A DNA stretch of 64,000 nt from Fremontodendron californicum (GCA_030761205.1 JAULJL010000005.1:4799501-4863500), one strand, 5' to 3'. Counted from the stretch's first letter, positions 44,826-58,577 are shown. Notes: generated by a model from the letters alone, not told the origin. A program made the numbers and translations.

Positions 44826-45616
44826 TTTTTAGTAATAAAAATTATACAGACATTCTGATAGAGCTAGTGGGTCCTTAATGCCCCTTTAATTCGTTAGGGA
44901 TAGAATTGCTTTGCTTCTTTTTTTTTTTTTTTCTTGGTAGTTCGGTTAGATGAACTAAAAGCACATTTGCAGTACTGTTTTTGTCTTTATGTTTATGCTA
45001 TCATCTTTGCTGTACAAGGTTAGGTTCATTTAAATATGAAGCTGTCAGAATCCGATGAAAGATTTTAAATGAACATTTAATTTATTCATGTTAACAAATT
45101 TTGGCTTCTGTTTCTGGCTTCTTGTGACTGTCTTGTGAAACAAATATTCAGGAGAGCGATTTACAAATTATATTGGACAAATTATTCTCTAACAAACCAG
45201 AACATCCGAATCCGACATGCTTTTATGGTTCTAATTTACAAGCAAATGAAATATAATAGAAAAACAATCAACGTCCTAAATCCTCACTACTGGTAGATGT
45301 AGATTCTACATGTTCCATTGAAAGTAAAATGCCAAGGCCTTCATTACTTTTTAAGTTTTGCTAGTATTTTTATAATTGTTGCACATTGACGATTTAATTA
45401 GTCCATATTATAACTTTTTCCAAAAAAAAAATTTATGTTTTAATTAAGAAAATAATACTGTAATTAATAAATCAATAACAATAAATAATTTTTAAATAAT
45501 CATATGTGTTGAAAATTTTGAAGAGCACTTAAATATTAGGAAAAATGCTGTCTAGATCCTTCAGTTTTGATCCTAATTCAAGACAGTTCATTAGTTTGAG
45601 AAATTGACATCCTGTC
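44826..45616. other. Intergenic DNA, no gene seen
   Basis: AT-rich sequence with T-runs. No open frame or repeat could be supported. Confidence 0.5.
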
Positions 45617-46122
45617 TAGACCTGTTCAAGGGTCGGATTATCCGTCCAAATCCAAAATCCGTCCATATTTTGGAGGGTTTGGACAAAAATATTAGACCCG
45701 AAATACGGGCTTGGGCAAAAAAATGAGGTCTATTTAAAAAATAGGCCGGGCCTTGACTCCAACAATCAAGGCCCGAGCCCGGTCCGGTCCATTTTTCATT
45801 GAAATTTTATATATTATATAATTTATATCATATAAAAAATATATATAATATTATAGTATAAATATTAAAAAATATGTTACGTTATCCACATTTTAAAACT
45901 TAACAAAAAAAAAAAATAAAATTATTAAAAATTAAATAATAAAAATTTATTTTTTAAATTTATTTTAAAAAAATAATATGGGAGGGCCTAAACGGGCTTG
46001 GACTATCCATTTACAAATATGGACGAGCTTGGGCAGAATTTGAGGCCCATATTTCGAGTCGGGCTTGGGCAAGTGAATATTAATACCATACCTAAACCCT
46101 ACCCGAACCATGAACACCTCTA
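45617..46122. mobile_element. hAT-type MITE with TAGACCTGTTC ends
   Basis: 506 bp with inverted ends TAGACCTGTTCAAGG and TAGAGGTGTTCATGG. The arms, rich in GGGCTTGG and CCCGAAAT, flank an AT-rich centre. The same family in reverse lies at 9464-9988. The flanking 8-mers do not match, so the copy is old. Confidence 0.7.
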
Positions 46123-46129
46123 TTCCAGC

Positions 46130-46330
46130 TAGACCTATTCAAGGGCCGGGCTACCCGTCCAAGCCCGAAGGAACGCTCGATATTTGGGAGGCTTTGGACA
46201 AAAATATTAGGCCCGAAAAATGGGCTTGGACAAAATAAAAATCCCATTTTCTAAACGGGTTGGGCCTTGGACAAAGAATTTTAAGCCCGAGCCCGGCCCG
46301 AATAATATATTTTATATAATATTTATATTT
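46130..46330. mobile_element. One-ended fragment of the same MITE family
   Basis: Begins TAGACCTATTCAAGGGCCGGG, 7 bp after the previous element, and follows it through GGACAAAAATATTAGGCCC and GGGTTGGGCC, then fades into AT-rich DNA. A second end is not seen. Confidence 0.55.
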
Positions 46331-49300
46331 TATAATAATAATTATACTTTTATTTTACTATACAACTACTGTTCTGTGATCTAATTGAAATAGAGTTAAT
46401 ATCCCAAAAAGAAAAAGTAGAAATAAAATTAGAATTCTCAAGTCCCAAGCTAGACTCCCAACGTTATCAAGCTGCCAAGCTCCCAACATCATCAGTTTTA
46501 CTTTTGTTTCAGGCTCATCCTAGTTTTAGTTGTTAACAGGCCCAGACATCTAGTGGATTACTTTTGACCCAAATCCAGATTTATAACATAGGCCAGTGTG
46601 ATCAAAATAGGAAGTTCATAGGCACAAATAAAATGGGAGGACCGGGCCGGGCCTGACACCTTTTGATAATTCAGGTCAGACTTGAATATAAAATATTGTT
46701 CATATTTTAAATCGAATTGGATTTAAACAAACATAAAAAATGTAAGTATTCTATCTGAGTTCAGTCCGGCCCAGATTTCTAATTTTCACTCAAAAATGTC
46801 AATTTGATAATACAAACAAATCCTTTTGTTAAACTACCGTTAGAAAATTCGTTAACTCCAAGCACTTGTTCCTCATATAATATCCAAAATACCCTTTTTC
46901 ATGTTAAAAATAAAAATTAAAAAAATCTGAAAAAAAAAAAACCTTTATTTTTGTAACTTTTAATTTTTTTTTTAAATGAAAATAATAAAACAAACAGAAG
47001 AGAGAGACAAAAGGGGAAAGGAATGGGAGTAAAGGGAGGGGAGCGGAGGGTAGAGGAGAGGCAGAGGGAGAGGGACAGCGGTCAGTTGCGATTTTGGTCG
47101 GCGTAGGGGTAGATCTGCCGGATATGTCTTAGACCAAGCAGATCGGGCCGATTGTCCTTGGGTAACCAGAATCGTTGCTCACAACCCCCTCCCCACTCTC
47201 TTTTTTCTCCTCCTTTCTCTCCCCGACTCATTTTTTTTTTTTGTAAATATTTCTTAAAAAAAAATTCTTCTTTATTTTCTAATTTTAAAACATATACAAA
47301 AAATCCACAACCAAAATAAATGTATCAGCTTTAAACTTATTTGCATAAATTTTTTGTATTATTGGATTTTATACTATTCAATTAATATCCATGATAAAAA
47401 TAATAATGCAAAGAAATTAATTTTAAAAGTTTTGTATTATTCATTATTAGAAATTAGTTATATTCATCATGAGACATTATCCGTAAAAAATTTTGTATTA
47501 TTGGATTTTATTTTCTCATTTCAAAGTTCTAAGTGATAAAATTATGTTTATAAAAAATGAACTAAAAAAATTACGTGAAAACAATAATCAAAATATATAT
47601 TAAAATATCAAGCTAGTTATTTAAAAAATATATATTGTTAAGAGTCTAAAAAATTGTATATATTGAATACATAAAAAAGTATTCAAAAATCTGTTTTTGA
47701 TAAATAAAACACTTGATGATTAAATGAAAAGTAAACTTAATTATAAAATTAAAAAAAATAGAAAGTTAAGGAATACGACTTGATCATGGGTCGGGCAGTC
47801 CGCCTGACCCGACATGCCAGGTTTGTATTGGGTCGGACTTGAGCAAACATTTTTGTGATCCAGACTGACCCGGTCCGGATCACTATTCACATAATATATA
47901 ATAATTTTTTATTTAAATTTAATTATAAAAATATATAAAAAGTAATATAAATATAATTTTTTTATTAATTTCCTGGGGCAAGGGAATTGAAAAAGTTTCG
48001 GATTGCAGCCCGGCACATAAGCAGATCCAAATAGGATTACTAAAAAATAAAAGAAAATTTAATGTAATAAATGATAATTTTAAAATTATTAGGGGTCAAG
48101 TGAAGGTTTATAAGAAAAATTTTATATGTTAAACTTATAACGGTAGTTTAGTAATTGACTTATAGATGTTAACATCATTTGTGGTTTTGGGACGAAATAT
48201 CTATTTTCAAAACTAACACATTGGTGTTGAATTATGGTGAAACTTGATATTTGATTTTGAGAGGACAATTAAATTGAAATTTAATTGAAAAAAAAAATCA
48301 AAACAAAAGCAAAATACATTAGAGATTAGCGTCAAGGACAACTAATAAAATTCAAATAAAAAATCATTTATATCGAGATGATGAACTTTTATGTTGAGTT
48401 AGTCTCTCGTTGGTGAGTTGTGAATTAATTGTTGAGGAAGCTAATAAGTTAATTTGACTATTGTTAAGTTTACATTTGTTGATTTTAAAAGTTTATAATA
48501 AATAATGATTGGTAAATGTAATAAATAGACAAATAACAATTGAATTTGAATTCTATAAGACATAAAATTAGATTATTAGACTAAAATAATAATAAATAAA
48601 ATTAATAATTTTAGTTTGAGAATCAATTAAATTTATTTAATATATATATTAACCAAGGGTTTTTTTTAAAATTTCAGCTAGGTGATCCGCCCTATCGACG
48701 ACCTCAATGAAATTTACCTTAAGGAATAAGTAAATAGTGTAAAAAAAAAGTTAAACATTAATTAGAGGATTGGAAAAAAAATTGAAGGGTTAAATAAAAA
48801 TAAATAAAAGTAAACTGTAAAGATGAAACTTTAAATTTGATAAAACTATGGGGCCATTGGGCCCCTAGCTCCGTCATTGCTTATTAGTGTTGATCCATAT
48901 TATTATAATCACTTAAATAAATAAATCAATGAAAATACTTTCTTTTATAGAATATAATCACTAAAATAATTTTAAGTAAGCTCGAAAAAAAGCAATTAGG
49001 ACATAGATTATCTAATCCATTAGCTTAATCAGAATTCAAACGTCAAAGACTTTAAAATGTCAATACTCTATAAACTAGAGAAGAACAACCCGTTTAACAA
49101 ACATTTAGATATCTTTTTAATAAATAAAATAGCAAAAATACCAATCAAAGAAAATCTTAATTTCTCCATGCAATGTAAAGTTTATCTTGGTGACATGGGC
49201 ACATCAAGCTGTAAAAATAAAAAAATATATATAAGATTCAGAACAATATTAATTAAGCTATAGCCTCAATATTCAAGCAAAGGTGTATAAATTAGAAGAA

Positions 49301-49722
49301 AAACCAAAACATGAGACATCAAAATACTGGCTCACATATAATCGATGCTGGAATACCAATAATAGAAGCAAACATGCATGATCATACATGTATACTTAAA
49401 CCAAGATTAAGTAGGAATTAAGATATGCAACTATTTATATACTTACACAAAAATCTTGTGATGTTAAAATTATGAGTAAAAATTAAAATTAAGAGATGTA
49501 TTGAGAAATTACTTTTAATTGATGTTAAAACTATCCCAAACTTTATAATCAGAATGGGTTTTTATAAACCAATTGACTAGTCCAGTAATTGCATACATAT
49601 GAATGATTTATGGAAAATGTTGATTAGTGTTGGTAGGATTTAAGGAAACAACGTATTAAATTAATTTTTTTTACTTAAAATGGTATTTTTTAAAAATCTT
49701 AACTAGTCCTATAAGTTATGTT
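46331..49722. other. AT-rich intergenic DNA with a MITE-like relic
   Basis: No gene is seen. A decayed TAGACCTGCTCATGG-type MITE lies at about 47781-48029 (TTGATCATGGGTCGGGC to GCCCGGCACATAAGCAGATCC). A purine-rich tract lies at 46990-47070. Short ORFs here are low-complexity. Confidence 0.5.
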
Positions 49723-50233
49723 TGTAGTGCGGAAGCGAATCGAGATTACTAAAACCGATTTAAACACAATGAAAAAACACCGATATTTTACGTGGTTCAG
49801 CAAGTGTGCTTACATCCACAGGAGGAGGAGCTAGAAGCTTTGTATTAATGGAGATGGAGTACAAACATATACAGAATTCAAGGTGCTATGCTAGCACTGA
49901 ACTCACAACTCAACAATACCAGAAAACTCTAATAAACTCAGAGTATTTGCTTCAACTCTTAAACTCTTAACTCACACATTTTTCTCTCTCACTCTACATG
50001 GCCTTTTATAGGCACCATCCATGGTGTGAACACATAGCTAGTGGCAAACAAAGTAGCCACCATCCACCAACTATCATGGTGGGAACACATAGCTAGTGGC
50101 AAACAAAGTAGCCACCATCCACCAACTATCTTGGTCTACCATCCACCAACTTGGTTGGTGGCTCCTCCATTATTGACCTTGGTTGGTGGCTTTGGTGGAA
50201 GCTTCCTTGGTTAACTTTGAGCCATATTCAACA
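49723..50233 (-). mobile_element. Solo LTR of the GLP-5 copia family
   Basis: 511 bp on the minus strand, from TGTTGAATATGGCTC to GCACTACA, related to the LTRs at 38844 and 57257. It is flanked by the perfect 5-bp duplication ATGTT (49718-49722 and 50234-50238), with no interior, so it arose by LTR-LTR recombination of a full element. It contains its own tandem duplication (about 55 bp, AACACATAGCTAGTGGC). It sits within the terminus of a MITE-like repeat (GTTATGTTATCCG near 49715 and, inverted, 50418-50435). Confidence 0.93.
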
Positions 50234-50570
50234 ATGTTATCCGAACTTTTCATTTTTCTAAAAATACTCATATCCAACATTTGTTTACAACATATATTCA
50301 GACATTGGTATGAGAATATGATTTTCCAAGTTTTCTGAAAAACCCTTAAAAAAATTAAATATATTCATGTTGAATACATACTCGCCTCTGACACTCCCCT
50401 TAAATCCGGATAACATAACCTATAAGCACCTCTTAATCATATCTTTCTTTTATAACTAAAATTATAGGGGTTCGTATTCAAGAAAATTTTCCCTCCTTCA
50501 AGAAATAGTTGCTACTAATTTATTATTGAAACTTTTCAAGGCATTGGAAAATTGAAGTTGGTAATCTTAC

Positions 50571-50648
50571 CCAGCATGATGATCTCGCACGACCTGCAAA
50601 GTAGCTGTCAGCATCTCTTTCAGCTGTTCGAAGAAATTCTGCTATATT
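50571..50648 (-). pseudogene. Isolated 26-codon exon of an unidentified gene (copy 1)
   Basis: On the minus strand an exon with TTGCAG| acceptor and |GTAAGATT donor encodes NIAEFLRTAERDADSYF and then AGRARSSCW, open in phase 0. It matches 56481-56558, where the frame has a stop. Flanking intron DNA (50430-50760) is also duplicated at 56307-56620. I do not recognise the protein. Confidence 0.5.
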
Positions 50649-50834
50649 CTGCAATTTCCACGGTTGAATAAGAAAAAGAAAATCTTTGAGAAAAATGTAC
50701 TATGTAAGAAAGCAAAGCAATGCTTGATTTCCCATACACCAAAGTGTAATCAACAAATAATTAATCCTTACTACATATGGATGGATGCTTTATGGAATGT
50801 ATTCATGTTGAACACATACTCGCCTCCAACATTC

Positions 50835-50936
50835 TGATGGGCAGAAACCGAACTTACCGAAAAATCGGGAAAGCACAACCGGTAGTTCTTTCTCTCCCAA
50901 TTAACAGGATCTGTAAATATGGTACTAAATTGCACA

Positions 50937-50967
<31 letters not shown>

Positions 50968-53900
50968 CTCCAGCAACACAAATTCAACCAAGGATAATCA
51001 CAAACAACCAATCACACGAGACACACAATTTTTACGTGGAAAACCCCTTTAAATCAAAGGGTAAAAACCACGGGACTTAAGAGTCCAATCAAAATCTCCA
51101 CTATAATGAGAGTGTGTTTACAATATCACAATAATTCAGCTAACACAATGAGTACACAACTCTAACTTAGCTATCAACAAGTGATATTAAAATCAAAGAG
51201 AGAAAGTTGAGAAATCACCCCAAAAAACGTGACTACTGTTCGGACACAAAGCAGAACGTTATAGTGTTCAGATGGAAATTCTCACCGTACACAATCAGCA
51301 TCTACGTATCCTATAGCCACTGCCAGAAAATCAAGAAGATCGGATCACGGATGAACCTCCGATCGACGACTTGATCAAAACTGTGCAAAGCTCACTCTTT
51401 CTTCTCTTCTCTGCCGCCTCTCTTTCTTTTTCTAATTTTTTGCTTCTGACTCCCTTAGCCAAAATACAACAAACCTCTCAATTAAAAAGGGCAAAGGGCA
51501 AAGTGGTCTTTCCTCCACATGGGAGGGACCCACGCCCAACAAATCTCCCCCTCCCGACTATGTGGAGGTGTTCGCCATCCCGACAATCAAACAACATATT
51601 TCAAACTTTTCTCTTGGTAAGGCTTTAGTCAACATATCAGCGCCATTATCATCAGTATGAATTTTCTCAAGTTCTAACAATTTAGCATCGAGAACATCTC
51701 GTATCCAATGATACCTTACATCGATATGTTTAGACCTAGCATGAAAGGTTGAATTCTTACCAAGATGAATAGCGCTTTGGCTATCACAAAATAAAACATA
51801 TCTCTCTTGGGTAAAGCCAAGTTCTTGCATAAATCTCTTCATCCAAAGCAACTCCTTGCACGCTTCGGTCACTGCAATGAACTCTGACTCAGTAGTGGAC
51901 AATGCAACACATTTTTGCAATCTGGATTGCCAAGCCACAGCTCCCCCTGCAGAAGTAATTAAGTAACCCGAAGTGGACTTTCTGGAGTCAATGTCTCCAG
52001 CCATATCAGAATCTGTATAACCAACTAGAACAGGTTTCTCATTGCCGAAGCAAAGTTTCAAGTTGGAAGTACCCCGAAGATATCTCATAATCCACTTCAC
52101 TGCATTCCAATGCTCTCTGCCTGGATTAGAAAGAAACCGACTGACGGTGCCAACAGAATGAGCTAAGTCAGGTCTTGTGCATACCATTGCATACATCAAA
52201 CTACCCACGGCTGAAGCATAAGGAACCTTCTGCATGTCTTCTTTCTCTTCTCTTGTGGAAGGGCTCTGCTTGACACTCAATCTAAAGTGTGTAGCAAGAG
52301 GAGTGCTCACCACTTTAGCTTTATCCATACTAAACCTTTGAAGTACTTTTTCAATGTACTTCTCTTGTGATAACCACAATTTCTTGGCATTTCTATCACG
52401 TGTGATCCTTATGCCAAGAATTTCCTTTGCTGGCCCCAAGTCCTTCATCGCAAAGGATTTACTCAACTCTTGCTTCAACATATTAATTTTAGAAGCATTA
52501 CGACCAACAATAAGTATATCATCAACATAGAGCAACAAAATAATAAAATCATCACCAGAGAATTTCTTGACAAAAACACAATGATCAGAAGTAGTCTTCT
52601 TGTAGCCATGCTCCCCCATAACAGACTCAAACTTCTTGTACCATTGCCTCGGAGCTTGCTTCAAACCATACAAGCTCTTCTTTAATTTGCACACATAGTC
52701 CTCTTTTCCTTGTGCAATGAAACCCTCTGGCTGCTCCATGTAAAGCTCTTCTTCTAAATCACCATGAAGAAAAGCAGTTTTCACATCCATTTGCTCGACT
52801 TCCAAGTCATAATAGGATGCCAAACTCAATATAGATCTGATAGAGGACATTTTTACAACTGGAGAGAATATTTCCTCAAAATCAATCCCCTTTTTCTGAC
52901 TGAAACCCTTGACGACCAATCTAGCTTTGTATCGTGGAGTTGAAGAATTCTCTTCTTGCTTCAACCTGTAAACCCACCGATTTTTCAAAGCGCTTTTACC
53001 CTTAGGCAATTTCACCAGCTCAAACGTATGATTGTCATGTAAAGATTTAAGCTCATCTTTCATAGCATCAACCCACTGACCTTTGCATTCACTCTCCATA
53101 GCCTCTTCATAACACTCCGGTTCTTCCCCTTCAGTTAAAAGAACATACTGATCAGAAGAATACCTCACAGAAGGCTGTCGATCTCTAGTAGACCTCCGAA
53201 GTGGAACTGCTGGTGGAGATATAGGTCCTTGGTGTTGATCATTCACAACACTATCCATGGGAGCATCAAAATCACCCATACCCTGCTGGTTATCATGGAC
53301 ATCTTCTTGCATGCCATCCTCAACTGGATTTGGTGGAGGGGTTAGAGGAATTGGATCCATGGCGGTCAAGTCATCACTATTCTGTGGATCGATTTTCTCC
53401 GCCTTGTCAATGTCATCAATGGTCTGATCCTCAACAAAAACAACATCTCTGCTTCTAACAAGCTTCTTTTCAACTGGGTCATATAACCTGTACCCAAATT
53501 CATCTTGACCATAACCAACAAAGATACATTGACGAGTCTTGGCATCTAACTTTGACCTCTCATCCTTTGGAACATGTACAAAAGCCTTGCAACCGAACAC
53601 ACGCAGGTGATCATATGACATATCCTTACCAAATCAAACTTTGTCTGGAACATCACCTTGCAAAGGAACACTTGGAGACAAATTAATCACATGTGCCACT
53701 GTATACAAAGCTTCACCCCAAAAAAGATATAGGTAACTTTGCATCTGAAAGCAAACATCTGACTCTCTCAATCAATGTTCTGTTCATTCTTTCGGCTAAG
53801 CCATTCAACTGTGGTGTCTTAGGAGGTGTCTTTTGATGTCTGATTCCCTGTGCACGACAATAATCATCAAATGGTCCACTATATTCGTCGTCGTTATCAG

Positions 53901-55688
53901 AACGGATGCACTTCAACTTCTTCCCAGTTTGCCTTTCAACTGAAGCCTGAAACTGTTTGAACACATCAAGCACTTGGTCTTTTGTTTTCAAAGTATAGAC
54001 CCAAAGTTTTCTTGAATGATCATCAATAAAAGTCACGAAATAAAGTGCACCACCATACGACCTTACTTTCAAAGGACCACAAACATCGGAATGTACCAAC
54101 TCTAGCAAATCTGATTTTCTTGAAGGAGGATGACTCTTAAATGAAACTCTTCTTTGTTTTCCAGCCAAACAATGAGCACAATTCTTCAGTGTAGCATTTT
54201 TCAACCCAGAAAGTTGATTCTTCTTGGCCAGACAATTAAGCCCCTTTTCACTCATGTGACTAAGCCGTTTATGCCATAGCACAGTTGAACTATCATTTTC
54301 CGTCACATTAACAATGCCTCTGGAAATTGAAGACTGCATCAAATATAAATTTGAACACTTCTTTCCTCGAGCCACAACGAATGAGCCTCTAGTCAATTTC
54401 CACTGACCATCACTGAAGGTGTTACAAAATCCCTCATCATCTAGCTTTCCCGCTGAAATCAAATTCAAACGGATATCCGGTGCATGTCTGACATTTTTTA
54501 GCGTCAACTTTGTTCCATTGTTAGTTTCCAAACAGACATCTCCCATGCCAACAACATGTGCCAAGCCATCATTACCCATCTTCAATACCCCAAAATTACC
54601 AGGCGTATAAGATGTGAAGAATTCCTTCCTAGACGTGACATGAAGTGAAGCACCAGTGTCTATTACCCAACTTGTCTCGTCGCATGCTAAGTTGATCACA
54701 TTCTTATCACAAGTAACCAACAGATCATCAGAGGTAGCAGTAGTAACACGATCATTCTTTCCATGATCCCTCTTATCTTGTTTATCACTACCACCTTTGT
54801 TCTCTTTCCTCCACTTGTAGCAATATTTCTTGATATGACCCATCTTGCCACAATGATGGCACTCTACATTTTTAAATCTTGATCTTGACTTGCTTCGGCT
54901 TTTATCTCTACCCGTTTCATTTTTGCTCCTACTTCTCCCCCTATTTTCAGTAACTAGAACCTCAGACTGTGATGAAGAACCCTGAGACTTTCTTCTCACT
55001 TCTTCATTCAAAACACCATTCTTGGCAAGTTCCAAAGTTACTACACCATTAGGAGCAGAATTAATAAGTGAAACTCGAAATGTTTCCCAAGAATCCGGTA
55101 GAGTAGCAAGCAACCAAAGCCCTACTACTTCATCCTCAAATTTGATGCCCATACCAATTAACTGATTCATAACTCCTTGAAACTCATTCAAGTGATCAGC
55201 CACAGTTGTTCCTTCTTTATACTTCAGTTCCATCATCTTTTTAAGCATGAACAACTTGTTATTGCCAGACTTTAAAGCATACAAGTTTTCAAGCTTGTTC
55301 CACAATGTGCGTGCATGTGTCTCTTGATCAATGTGATTGTAAACATTTTCCTCAACAAATTGGCGAATAAAAGCACACACCTGCTGATGCTCAAATTCCC
55401 ATTCCTCATCACTTTTAGATTCGGGTTTTTGAGTAGCAAAGACAGGAAGATGCAAAGACTTCACAAATAACAAGTCTTTCATTTTATTTTGCCACAATTG
55501 ATAATTTGTGCCATTCAAAACAATCATTCTACTTGTGCCAGCCTCCATAATTACACAACAACACAATCAAAGCTCTGATACCATTGTGATGAGCAGAAAC
55601 CGAACTTACCGAAAAATCGGGAATGCACAACCGGTAGTTCTTTCTCTCCCAATTAACAGGATCTGTAAATATGGTACTAAATTGCACA

Positions 55689-55728
<40 letters not shown>

Positions 55729-56301
55729 TCCAGCAACACAAATTCAACCAAGGATAATCACAAACAACCAATCACACGAGACACACAATTTTTACGTGGA
55801 AAACCCCTTTAAATCAAAGGGTAAAAACCACGGGACTTAAGAGTCCAATCAAAATCTCCACTATAATGAGAGTGTGTTTACAATATCACAATAATTCAGC
55901 TAACACAATGAGTACACAACTCTAACTTAGCTATCAACAAGTGATATTAAAATCAAAGAGAGAAAGTTGAGAAATCACCCCAAAAAACGTGACTACTGTT
56001 CGGACACAAAGCAGAACGTTATAGTGTTCAGATGGAAATTCTCACCGTACACAATCAGCATCTACGTATCCTATAGCCACTGCCAGAAAATCAAGAAGAT
56101 CGGACCACGGATGAACCTCCGATCGACGACTTGATCAAAACTGTGCAAAGCTCACTCTTTCTTCTCTTCTCTGCCGCCTCTCTTTCTTTTTCTAATTTTT
56201 TGCTTCTGACTCCCTTAGCCAAAATACAACAACCCTCTCAATTAAAAAGGGCAAAGGGCAAAGTGGTCTTTCCTCCACATGTGAGGGACTCACGCCCAAC
56301 A
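50835..56301 (-). mobile_element. Nearly complete Ty1/copia retrotransposon
   Basis: LTRs at 50835-51541 (707 bp) and 55587-56301 (715 bp) differ at roughly six bases plus the length of a TA repeat. The target duplication CATTC lies at 50830-50834 and 56302-56306. On the minus strand the PBS TGGTATCAGAGCTTTG borders the 5' LTR and a GGGAGGGGGAGATT polypurine tract borders the 3' LTR. The polyprotein frame (55548 to 51558) is complete but for one frameshift and one nonsense codon. It is a different family from the GLP-5 copia. It landed within a tandemly duplicated gene fragment. Confidence 0.95.
51558..55548 (-). pseudogene. copia gag-pol polyprotein with one frameshift and one stop
   Basis: From MEAGTSRMIVLNG the order is gag, zinc knuckle (CHHCGKMGHIKKYC), protease (VIDTGASLH), gag-pre-integrase (LWHKRLSHMS), integrase (VHSDVCGPL; FIDDHSRKLWVY; QLNGLAERMNRT), reverse transcriptase (QMDVKTAFLHG; LLYVDDILIVG) and RNase H (YTDSDMAGD; STTESEF). 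It ends MANTST. The frame shifts by one base in a T-run near 53720, and a TGG codon is TGA near 53635; elsewhere it is open. In copia elements this one polyprotein supplies the particle, protease, integrase and reverse transcriptase. With two small lesions it is probably inactive; either could be a sequence error. Confidence 0.92.
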
Positions 56302-56480
56302 CATTCATCTTAAATCCGGATAACATAATCTGTAAGCATCTTTTAATCGTATCTTTCTTTTATAACTAAAATTATAGGGGTTCGTGTTCAAGAAAATTTT
56401 CCCTCTTTCAAGAAATAGTTGCTACTAAATTATTATTGAAACTTTTGAAACCATTGGAAAATTGAAGTTGGTAATCTTAC

Positions 56481-57105
56481 CCTGGATGGTGATCTAGCAC
56501 GACCTGCAAATTAGCTGTCAGCAGCTCTTTCAGCTTTTCGAAAGAATTCCGGTGTATTCTGCAATTTTCGACGGTTGAATAAGAAAAAGAAATTTTTTAT
56601 TGAGAAAAACCAAAGTGTAATCAACAAATAATTATTGGTAATTACTAGTAATTTTATGGATGAAGTATTAATTAATTATACATTGAACAGGTGAGACTTT
56701 TCTTCCATGATCCACCCCTTAACAGCTTTCTCAACACTTTCTCGCAGATTTATGAGGAACTCATCGGTAACTTTTCGGGAATGAGGCAGAGATTCTTTCA
56801 CATTCTCATCATCATCATCATTATCTTTAGAACCAAATATTGGTTCAGATTCAGGCCCTTCCAATATAGTTAGAATGCTCTGTGATAAAAGTTGTGAATT
56901 AACACATTATTATTATGTAAATGAAAACAAAGCAATTAGGAGGAATGGCTGCACTGCAATATATATAATTACCTTAACGCAGATTAGCTCTTTCTCTTCG
57001 GACTCCATATTCAATGTCTCAAATAAAGCCTTTCTTCAGCTTTTTAGCAAACTCATCCACCATTTCTTCATATTGCCGGGACATTTGATATAAATTGTCG
57101 GCCAT
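56481..57105 (-). pseudogene. Partial intron-containing gene of unknown function (copy 2)
   Basis: Minus-strand exons: 56973-57105 (MADNLYQMSRQYEEMVDEF...), 56682-56879 (66 codons, SILTILEGPESEPIFGSKD ... WIMEEKSHLFN, phase 0 both sides) and 56481-56558 (NTPEFFRKAERAADS then a stop). The borders are GTTAAG|GTAATT, TCACAG|AGC, AAT|GTATAA and TTGCAG|AAT. Exon 1 needs a one-base shift at AAGAAAGG to stay open (KALFETLNMESEEKELICV), and exon 3 has TAA where copy 1 (50571-50648) has TAC. Middle-exon coding looks genuine (acidic DNDDDDEN stretch, amphipathic helix). I do not recognise the family. It is most likely a broken duplicate, with the copia element inserted beside it. Confidence 0.6.
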
Positions 57106-58083
57106 TATCCTCTGATCTACATTAATTTATGTTTTTAATGAAATTAAATATATATATCAATAGAAATTATAATCATAATCAAATAATTTTTAATATACGT
57201 TAATTAAAAAAAACTAATAAACTACAAACCAACATATAATGAATTAATGTTGAACTTGTTGTGCGGAACTAAATCGAGATTAGTAAAACCAATTTAAACA
57301 CACTGAAAAACACAGAAATTTTACGTGGTTCAGCAACTGTGCTTACATCCACGGGAGGAGGAGCTTGAAGCTTTGTGTTAATGGAGTTAGAGTACAAACA
57401 TATACAGAATTCAAGGTGCTATACTAGCACTGAACTAGAGGTGGCAAAATGAACCCGAACCCGAAAACCCGCCCAGGAAAACCCGAACCCGAACCCGCCC
57501 AAACCCGATTTGACCAAAAAGTCAAAAACCCGAACCCGAAAAAGCCCGAACCCGAATGGGCCCGAACCCGAATGGACCCGAACCCGAATGGGCCCGAACC
57601 CGAATGAACCCGAACCCAATGGACCCGAACCCGAATGGGCCCGAACCCGAATGAGCCCGAACCCGAATGAGCCCGAACCCGAATGGACCCGAACCCGAGA
57701 CCGGCCCGAACCCGAACCCGAATTTAATACTAAAAATAAAAATAATCAAATTGCAATTAATTTTGTTTTTTTTTTTTACAAAGCAATAACTTTAATTATT
57801 AATTTTATTCTAATTTTTTTTAATAATTTAATTAAAATTTAAAATTTAATATATTATATATATATATGATGATGAAATAATAATTTTATCAAAAAGTAAA
57901 TTATATTGTGTACTTATAAGTTATAACTTTAACGTCTCATATCATGATGAATTTACAATCTAAATATTTTAAATTCTTGAAAATTTTAGAGATGTGAAAA
58001 AAAATTTGACAATAATTCAATTAATTTATAAGGGTAAAAAAAATTGACAATAATTCAATTATTTTGGCCTTTTGGGTTATACT

Positions 58084-58331
58084 TAGACCTGCTCACTGGC
58101 AGGATATTTTATGTTCCGGGCCGGTCCGGCCCGGAACAGTAATTTTTATTATAATAATATTATTTTATTTAATTTTAATTATAAAAAAATTAAAAAATAT
58201 ATTTTTTTTATTCCAATGAACAGTGTTTCGGGCCTAAACGGGTGGGCCGGGCCGACCCAGGGCCAGGCCTGGGCAGAGAACATAAAAAATAAAACCGGGC
58301 CGCGGCCCAGCCCGGCCCATGAGCAGCTCTA
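58084..58331. mobile_element. hAT-type MITE nested in the 57436 element
   Basis: 248 bp with inverted ends TAGACCTGCTCA and TAGAGCTGCTCA and a perfect 8-bp duplication GTTATACT (58076-58083 and 58332-58339). GGCCCGGCC-rich arms flank an AT-rich centre. Non-coding. It is the best-preserved member of the family that also includes 27757-27984. Confidence 0.93.
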
Positions 58332-58576
58332 GTTATACTTATACGGTTAGGTTAGGGTGGGTTTAATTGGATTATGGCTTTCATGTGATTTTATTTTAGC
58401 GGGTAGGTTTAATGGGGTTTTGGGTTTTATGGCCTTTTGGTTTTGGGTATATTTATTATATATTAATAAATAATCATATTAATTATATATTTATTACGTA
58501 TAATTTAAATATAAATTATATTTTTTAGTACTACTTTATAATTTATACTTTAGACTGATGAAAAAAATATAAGTAC

Positions 58577-58577
<1 letters not shown>

